From the NCBI GenBank assembly GCA_028274465.1, contig CM051455.1:134512096-134576095 (forward strand): DNA of 64,000 bases. The letters run 5' to 3'. The DNA comes from Plantago ovata. Lineage: Eukaryota; Streptophyta; Magnoliopsida; Lamiales; Plantaginaceae. The notes under the pieces are model-generated. The model made no database searches and had not been told where the DNA came from. It was given only the letters and a program-made list of their open reading frames with translations. Within the stretch, counting starts at the first letter, position 1; each line of letters opens with the position of its first letter. A program made the translations under genes and the position numbers. Below are positions 57,901 through 64,000 of the stretch, piece by piece.

Positions 57901-58584
57901 TACACTGGTGTTTTGGGGGCATTTAACTGCCAAGGAGCTGGCTGGTGTAAGGTCGAAAAGAAGAATCTGATTCATGACAAACAACCTGGCACGATAACTG
58001 GAATCGTCCGGGCTAAGGATGTTGATTATCTACAGAGAACCACTGGAGATGGATGGAATGGAGATGTCATCGTCTACTCTCACGTACACGGTACTTTTTC
58101 CTAAACGTTTGAGATTGCAAGAAAAATACACTGACTACATATAGAAGTATAGAACAACATGTACAATGCCATAAACTTTTTCTGATAATGTTTTTGCTCT
58201 TGTACAGGAGATTTGGTTTACCTTCCAGCAAGCACTTCCCTCCCTATCACACTAAAACCGAGAGAATACGAAGTCTTCACCGTGGTCCCAGTCACTAAGA
58301 TGACCAACGGAGCCACGTTTGCTCCTGTAGGTCTTACGAAATTGTTCAATTCAGGTGGAGCAATCAAAGAAGTAAATTATAAAGTGAACGGGCCAGGAGT
58401 TGTGGAAATAAAAGTTCACGGATGCGGTCCGTTCGGAGCCTATTCATCGGTTAGGCCTAAGAGAATAGCAGTTGATGGCATGGAAGTGGAGTTTGAGTAT
58501 GATGATGCATCTGGATTTGTGACATTCAATGTGCAATCTGGAGAGGAAGGGAAGTTTATGTCTGATGTAGTTGTCCAGGTGTGA
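54950..58584 (+). CDS. raffinose synthase family protein: alkaline alpha-galactosidase / SIP-type galactosyltransferase
   Basis: GH36 glycoside hydrolase of the plant raffinose synthase/seed imbibition protein family, which hydrolyses or transfers galactose from galactinol and raffinose-type sugars in the cytosol. Thirteen in-phase exons: 54950-55140, 55304-55548, 55650-55740, 55997-56045, 56156-56247, 56347-56454, 56541-56675, 56764-57174, 57258-57399, 57487-57554, 57641-57775, 57873-58090, 58208-58584; 753 residues, the usual length. Landmarks are [38 protein letters not shown], the nucleophile segment [14 protein letters not shown], the acid/base region [25 protein letters not shown] and the C-terminal [20 protein letters not shown]. 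The start is the ATG at 54950; an in-frame TTG upstream is ignored. All catalytic acids are present. The name probable galactinol-sucrose galactosyltransferase (RFS1/6-like) is often used, but hydrolysis versus transfer cannot be told from sequence. A shard of exon 13 lies at 42000. Confidence 0.94.
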
Positions 58585-59343
58585 GAGCCGTAAGATTCTA
58601 TGTTTACAATTTTCCAGAGCAGTAATAAAAATCTTCTTCGCTGTTGGTAATAAAATCTTACTACTTGTGTATATGAAAGTCTACTCCAGAGGAGGAATCG
58701 GAGTGGTGATTGTGGGGTGTACATCCAACCTAAAATTTTAAAAAGAATCATTTTCAAAATTTGACCCCTGAATTTGTGAAATAATCTTACAAATTTCAAA
58801 TTCTTGATCTGGCCTACTCATCGGCTCATCGGTCTCATGAAACTTCATCAATTTTCATATAAAGAATCACCAAACATTTACATGATAGATTGTTTTCTTT
58901 TCCTCCCTGGGCCTTACTGATGTCGGATGTGACAGACAAAAGAAAACAATTCGTGTCAGAAGCAACGAGCAGAGAGAACCACACAATCAAAATACTAAGT
59001 CATAGCGTCGGTACCAAATTTAGTCCATACCTTTCTCTGTTTTTTTTTTATAATTATTTTCTTTATTCTATTTTTCCTTCTTTCCATTTGTCTTTCTCTT
59101 AATTCCATTTTACTTTCTCTTTTCTTTCCAATTTGTTTTAAATTTATTTATTTATTTTCACATATTTTTCATGTTATTAAATTATATAAACGGCTCTGAT
59201 ATAATATAAAATATATAAGTAATACAAAACACACTTCCAAAAAGAGGTTATAAATTATAAAAATGCAAACATAAAAGTGTAACTCAAAATTATTGAAAAA
59301 AAATCATTTTCCAACCCCATTATGTTATGTTGCCATATATACC
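58585..59343. other. 3' flank with pyrimidine-rich tract
   Basis: It contains the 3' UTR of the galactosidase-family gene (AATAAAA motifs near 58624 and 58649), then unstructured DNA and a long T/C-rich stretch at 59037-59160. No further gene is seen. Confidence 0.45.
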
Positions 59344-60265
59344 TAGAGGTGGTAACCGGGCCGGGCTCGGGCCGGGCTGTTACAGCCCGCTTTAGCCCGC
59401 TACATTTAAGAGGCGGGCTGTCGCGGGCCATTTTTTAACCGGGCCGGGCCGGGGCTTTTTAAAAGATATTGAGGCCCGGCCCGGCCCATGTAACATTTAT
59501 AAATGTGACGGGCCGGGCTGTTAACGGGCTGTCCCGGGCTGACACAATTATGCTTTTAAATGGGCTGTTTGCCGGGCCAAAACGTTTATGCTTTAACTGG
59601 GCTTCTTGGCGGGCCGTCAACGTGTATGCGTTAAATGGGCTGCTCGTTTAACTTCTAAATGGGCCATTCAATCTCCTTCTTTTTGTAGATTACATTCAAA
59701 TTGAATAAAAGTAATCAAACAAACACTTGGTTGGAACTTGTAGCTAAATAGCAAGTGCACAACTTAATAATAGTTGATAAACGATGAATAATATCATAGA
59801 ATTACATTCATAGTAATAATAATAATAATAGCCGATCGAATGAATTGGTGAAGAAACTACCATGAAAATACTTGCATACTCATTAGTCTTCAACTTCAAC
59901 TATTCATGCTTTCCCAAATGACGTAGTAAAGAACCGAAGGGGGATCCATTCCTAACTAAAATAAGGTATTTATATGTAAATTTATAATATATAATTTTAT
60001 AATCAGACCAAATACGCGGGCTACACGGGCTAAACGTGACGGGCTGTTACGGGCCACGGGCTGTGACGGTCCCGGGCTGTCACCCGGGTTTAAGTGTTCG
60101 CGGGCCGGGCTGTCGCGGGCCACTAGGAGTAAGGCCCATATAGCCCACTGCTTTAAATGTTCACGGGCTGTTCTGGGCTCATTTTAAACGGGCTGTTCCG
60201 GGCTGTTAAATTTGGCGGGCTGTCCGGGCCGGGCTGTTCTACGGACGACCCAGATAACACCTCTA
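59344..60265. mobile_element. non-autonomous hAT element with GGGCCGGGC arrays and perfect 8-bp TSD
   Basis: The ends TAGAGGTGGTAACC and GATAACACCTCTA form terminal inverted repeats, and TATATACC flanks both sides exactly (59336-59343 and 60266-60273). Both subterminal regions, about 330 and 240 bp, are dense in GGGCCGGGC, GGGCTGT and their complements, in sharp contrast to the AT-rich core (59660-60000). 8-bp duplication, TAGAGGTG ends and such arrays indicate hAT. It has no transposase. The perfect duplication implies a fairly recent insertion. Open frames inside it are spurious. Confidence 0.88.
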
Positions 60266-60378
60266 TATATACCCCATCAATTATTTTTGAAATTTTGAGA
60301 AAACAAAAAGTAAATTAGAATATGGTAGAGTTTTTTTTTTTTTTTATCTGTACACCATTTTATTTTATATGGTATATT

Positions 60379-60646
60379 TACTCCGTCCCAGAACAGTTGT
60401 ACCATTTTACCATTTTGGACGTTCCGTTAAAAATTGTAATATTTCATTTATTTGTCATATTTGAACAATGTTATAGTAATTTTATATTTCACCAACACTT
60501 TTAGTATCCACAAATTTACAATAAAGTAAAATCAACATCCACTAATATAACTCAATATGTAAATCTTCTCTTTAAATATCTAAATCTTCTCTTTATTTTA
60601 TGTGCCAAAAAGCAAATACTACAACTGCTATGGAACGGATGGAGTA
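60379..60646. mobile_element. Stowaway-like MITE
   Basis: The left end TACTCCGTCCCAGAACAGTT is matched by the reverse complement of the right end (TACTCCATCCGTTCCATAGC, AGTTGTA), with TA at both borders. It is 268 bp, AT-rich and non-coding, and lies 450 bp upstream of the BAHD gene. Confidence 0.8.
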
Positions 60647-61102
60647 TATTTAATAAAAATTAATATTTTTTATAAATTTTAAGTTAAATATATATATGAT
60701 TTTTCACTTTGTGTAAAATAAACGGTTGTGATAAAATTTTCAACAATATATAATCACGCACGAATGGGTCTTGTCATGTTGAACTCGTCTGTAATAGTTC
60801 TTGGCTCTTCGCCACTAGTACTATTGAGTGGAGACATTGAACCCACTAATATAAAACGTGAAAAATGACATGGGCCCGCCACTAATTATGAGTGACTGAG
60901 AGTCGGAGACATTGAAGCCGTTGGGATCGGTAAAATATAAACGTGCATTTGCAACTTCAACAACCCCATACTCGAATCATTCTCTGGAGTCTGGTCAACT
61001 TAATAAACTAGCCAGCAAATTAAATCAAGTCACAAAAATAAAAAATAAAAAGAATCCACAGATATTCCTTCAAAAATATCCCCAGCAACAGAAAACCTAA
61101 GC
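60647..61102. other. promoter region of the BAHD gene
   Basis: AT-rich sequence with a repeated phrase (GAGACATTGAA.CC) at 60833 and 60906. The 60 bp before the start codon is A-rich leader. No further element is identified. Confidence 0.4.
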
Positions 61103-62449
61103 ATGAATTCTTCCGCCACCAAAACCAAAGTGGTGGAAACTATCTCCGTCTCCCCGCCACCACACTCCGTGGCGGCGCCACTCACACTCCCTCTCACATT
61201 CCTAGACATACCCTGGCTCCTCTCCGCCCCATCTCAACCACTCTTCTTCTACACTTTCCCAAACATATCAACTCCCAAATTCACCCAGACACTTCTCCCG
61301 AATCTCATCAACTCTCTTTCCCTCACCCTCAAACACTTCTTTCCCCTCTGCTCCAAATTGGACCTCACTTCAACTGATCACCCATGTTTCCGTTACACAC
61401 AACCCGACTCTGTTTCTCTCACTATTGCAGAGGCTGCTGCTTCTGATGACATTTTTAACCATCTCATCACCAACAGTTCAAGAACTGCTTCACTTTTCCA
61501 TCCCCTTGTTCCTTCTATGGATAAATATTCCCTTTTAGCCATCAAGATTACCATCTTCCCGGAAAATGGGATCTCATTGGGGTTCAATCTGCATAATGTT
61601 GCTGCTGATGGGAGGACATTTCATAATTTCTTGAAAGCTTGGGGTTCCTTTTGCAAATACGGTGAAATGTTTGATTACGTGGCGTGTACTGATTCGTCGG
61701 TCATTAGTGATCCAACTGGGATCAGGTCAATCTTGTTGCAACAATGGAGGCAGTATTTAGAAAGTAGTTATGGAAGTAACGGAAATGGCTTAGTCAGCAA
61801 TGATTTGGTGAGAGCTACGTTTCTAATGGGCCCACAGGAAATGGAGAAGATCAAGAGAAGGATACTGGACCGGTCCGGGAAGCTATTCGGGTCGGCCCAG
61901 TTGCTCCTTTCGCAGTATGTTATCGTGTGCGCGTTTGTATGGGTTTGTTGGGTTAAAAGTGTGGGGAGTGTTGGTGATTGTGGGGGTAAGCATTATTTTG
62001 GGTTTATTGCGGGTGGGATTACGCGGCTGGATTATAAGGTACCGAGTAATTTCGTGGGTAATTGTGTGGCGTTTGGTCGAGCGAGAGCAATGAGAAGTGA
62101 TTTGGTTGGAGGGAACGGGGTAGTGCATGCTGCGAAGGCAATAGGCGATACGATCAAGATGTTGGATGGAGATGCGTTAGGTGGGGTTGAAAAGTGGATA
62201 GAGGAGTGGAAGGAGATGCGCGATTCAGAGTGCCATGTGATGGTTACGGGGTCGCCGAAGATAAATTCATATGGTTTGGATTTCGGGTGGGGAAGGCCTG
62301 TGAAAATCGAAGAAGTTTCGATTGATAAAACGCGCGCAATATCTCTTTGTGAGAGTAGAGAGGTTGTTGGTGGAATGGAGATTGGACTTGCTCTAGCAAG
62401 GTCTGTAATGAGTGATTTCAGCTCCCTGTTTAGTGAAGGTCTTGGTTAA
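61103..62449 (+). CDS. BAHD acyltransferase, anthocyanin/flavonoid malonyltransferase-like clade, altered HxxxD
   Basis: Intronless, 448 residues, the normal length for cytosolic BAHD acyl-CoA-dependent transferases, which acylate plant secondary metabolites. The N-terminus (LPLTFLDIPWLLSAPSQPLF, FYTFP), the VPSNFVGNC motif and the C-terminal DFGWG motif (YGLDFGWGRPVKIEEVS) place it near the anthocyanin/flavonoid glucoside malonyl- and coumaroyltransferases. In relatives the catalytic site reads NHHVAADG or similar, where the second histidine begins HxxxD. Here residues around 158-168 read GFNLHNVAADGRT: the position of the catalytic histidine is asparagine, and a histidine lies one residue earlier. 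The aspartate and glycine are kept, as is the rest of the fold, and there are no frame breaks. So it may be inactive, use the shifted histidine, or have another role. Acyl donor and acceptor cannot be read from sequence. Confidence 0.9.
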   Translation: MNSSATKTKVVETISVSPPPHSVAAPLTLPLTFLDIPWLLSAPSQPLFFYTFPNISTPKFTQTLLPNLINSLSLTLKHFFPLCSKLDLTSTDHPCFRYTQPDSVSLTIAEAAASDDIFNHLITNSSRTASLFHPLVPSMDKYSLLAIKITIFPENGISLGFNLHNVAADGRTFHNFLKAWGSFCKYGEMFDYVACTDSSVISDPTGIRSILLQQWRQYLESSYGSNGNGLVSNDLVRATFLMGPQEMEKIKRRILDRSGKLFGSAQLLLSQYVIVCAFVWVCWVKSVGSVGDCGGKHYFGFIAGGITRLDYKVPSNFVGNCVAFGRARAMRSDLVGGNGVVHAAKAIGDTIKMLDGDALGGVEKWIEEWKEMRDSECHVMVTGSPKINSYGLDFGWGRPVKIEEVSIDKTRAISLCESREVVGGMEIGLALARSVMSDFSSLFSEGLG

Positions 62450-62738
62450 TTGTTCAGTTCATTGTGATTTGTGAACAATAGTTTGGTGTAATTGTGTAGA
62501 GTAGAGTTGGGCAATAATAGCAATATGTCGTGGCACACTTGCACACCCTGGAAATTGTTAATAATGCACTTAGAGCAAATTAAGATGGACCAACTCTAGC
62601 CTCCGCTAAAACATTAGCACAACTTATACAAATAAAACTAGCCCACTTTTCTTTCCATGATTCCATCAAAATCAAACTCTAGCTCCAAAATCACAAAAGT
62701 TAAACCCTCCAGCAACTCCGGACTTCAAAATTATAAGC
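62450..62738. other. short intergenic stretch
   Basis: 3' flank of the BAHD gene and the point where the ABF-like remnant stops. No bZIP domain is found here on the minus strand, which is where it would be expected if the next gene were whole. Confidence 0.5.
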
Positions 62739-63162
62739 CTATAATTTTGGTTGTAAGCCTGTAAGTATGTAACTGCCACTGCTCATAGTAATCCCTAAGT
62801 TCGGAGAGTTGATCACATTTCCAAGTTGATTACCCAACACCCCATGATTTGGAGTAGATTGTTGAAACCCTATAGTTAAACAAGAGTTGTTATCACTTGC
62901 CTGTGATAAACTGAAAATCCCAGTGGAGCTTGGTCTAGCGGAAGGTTGAGCATCTTCTCTGACCACCCCTGCTTTAAACAAAAACTCTTCTAGTGTTACT
63001 TCGCCTAACTCATCAACAGTTTCCTGGCTTAGTGTCCGTGCGTGGTAATGTTAGAGAATCTTGTCTTTTCAGATTTCCATCAGATACATTTCTACCTGCA
63101 GCCATAGAAGGCGCCACGGCTCGGCCCTCTTCCACTGTCCAGATGCGCCTTAAAAAGTCCTC
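62739..63162 (-). pseudogene. ABF/AREB/ABI5-type bZIP gene, N-terminal fragment, broken
   Basis: ABA-responsive bZIP factors have conserved N-terminal C1-C3 blocks. The minus strand reads MEDFLRRIWTVEEGRAVAPS, then LKRQDSLTLPRT, then LSQETVDELGEVTLEEFLFK and AGVVRED, and on to GIFSLSQASDNNSCLTIGFQ, clearly this family (compare the LTLPRTLSQKTVDEVW pattern). A 4-base insertion between LPRT and LSQE (about 63030) shifts the frame. The first conserved block and the usual start are missing upstream (a stop lies in frame near 63190), and no bZIP basic region follows; the frame ends at 62739 with TGLQPKL. It could be a retained fragment or retrocopy of an ABF gene elsewhere. Confidence 0.75.
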
Positions 63163-64000
63163 CATATTAATCTCAGAACTTTCACATTACATTTTCCAGT
63201 CTAGTAGAAAACAAGACATAGAGCAAACGGAAGAAAAGAAAAGTGCAACGAAACGAAGGAAATCTAAACAATGAAAGCAGATTGAAGGTACATTTACGCA
63301 GATCAACTCAACTTAGATTACTGTACCACAAACTTTCCTTCTCACCAAATGTACTAAATTTCGAAACTAAAACTACGAAACGATTACTTTACGCAATTCA
63401 TTAATCCACTTTATCATCATTCCAAGTCACTACTCTGCTTCCTGAAACAGAGTAAAACGAGCTATGTTTCGGCAACGTTTTGAGTAACAGTTCAAATTAA
63501 AAAAATAAATAAAATAGAAGAGAAAAAACTTGTCGAAAATTGCAAATCCCTGATCAATTAAAGCTAACTGAAACGAATCTTAGTTAAAGTTTAATGCAAG
63601 GGCAAGAATCCTAATCATGTTACTATTTTGGATAGAGTGCTGCTGGTCTAGGTGCACCTGCGCTCCAAGCCGCCGTCTTCTAATTCATCTTCTCATAATT
63701 GCAGTTCGAAGAAGGCTGGGATTTGTGCCCACTTTGGCTGTCATGTTTGGTTATCTTTTGTTGCCCTCCTTTTGGCATCTATATGAACTCAAGTTTATGT
63801 ACCAGATAGAGAGGGTAATTAAGATAGTAGCAGTTTGGCGTAAGGGGCAGAAGAGTCTTTAGTTCTCAGTTACTGAATACTGATTGTAAGAAAATCATTT
63901 AACCGGACGAATTAAAAAGTTAAAACTGTAAGTGTGGCTACATATATGTATTTCACAAGGCAACATCGATAGAGAAATGAGTCCAGAAGCAAATTCTAGC
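63163..64000. other. right end of window, nothing recognised
   Basis: AT-rich DNA with no protein-like frame, RNA gene or clear repeat. A short plus-strand frame at 63617-63862 has no family features and is not called. Confidence 0.45.

Noticed and set aside
59469-59651. Open frame rich in Gly-Leu-Ala in the GGGCC region
   Set aside because: It lies wholly in the repetitive subterminal array of the hAT element.
54950-63162. Biosynthetic gene cluster (galactosidase-family, BAHD, ABF fragment)
   Set aside because: The genes belong to unrelated pathways, the third is broken, and transposons separate them. Neighbourhood appears incidental.
63617-63862. 81-codon frame at the right edge
   Set aside because: It has hydrophobic runs but no recognisable domain, no splice context and no conserved start environment.

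Overview
This is a 64 kb window of plant nuclear DNA. It is AT-rich with GT-AG introns, and contains chloroplast/mitochondrial-targeted and receptor-kinase families found only in plants, Stowaway-type MITEs, SINEs, hAT elements and solo LTRs. It looks like a core eudicot; Caryophyllales is only an impression and nothing in the window proves it. There is one 100-base assembly gap (14377-14476). Gene structures were read by eye from translated homology, splice dinucleotides and phase continuity; no search was run.

Layout. 1-1923: 3' part of a WSD1-like wax ester synthase/DGAT (+). 2180-2497: possible small unknown gene. 5235-6121: decayed mTERF gene (-). 8120-11306: GPI-anchored PI-PLC-X-domain protein (-). 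15342-19681: SPARK-type receptor-like kinase (+). 21184-22749: NYN/LOTUS-domain protein (-). 26254-27270: CDC123, an eIF2 assembly factor (-). 29036-33713: MCCB, the beta subunit of mitochondrial 3-methylcrotonyl-CoA carboxylase (-). 34707-37377: plastid-type tandem DJ-1 protein (+). The left 38 kb is therefore an ordinary gene-rich housekeeping stretch.

From about 37.7 to 54 kb the window changes character. It is a patchwork of local duplications, MITEs, hAT elements, a SINE with perfect target-site duplications, a degenerate minisatellite with a MITE nested in it, an (AT)n tract, two solo-LTR candidates, a strange array of short palindromes, and broken second copies of neighbouring genes. 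The intact gene there (48084-52502) encodes an unusual membrane protein: a gag/UBN2-like N-terminus, a degenerate ankyrin-like region and a C-terminal PGG membrane domain. Its first exon has a broken near-copy at 40255. A shard of the raffinose-synthase-family gene lies at 42000, and a 0.3 kb block downstream of DJ-1 recurs at 53041.

54950-58584 is a complete 13-exon alkaline alpha-galactosidase/raffinose-synthase-family gene (SIP type, +). 61103-62449 is an intronless BAHD acyltransferase (+) in which the histidine of the HxxxD motif aligns with asparagine. 62739-63162 is a broken N-terminal fragment of an ABF/AREB-type bZIP gene (-).

The genes do not form a pathway or operon-like unit. The most notable items are the chimeric ankyrin/PGG gene and its broken copy, the palindrome array, the altered BAHD motif, and the fossil insertions that can be ordered in time.
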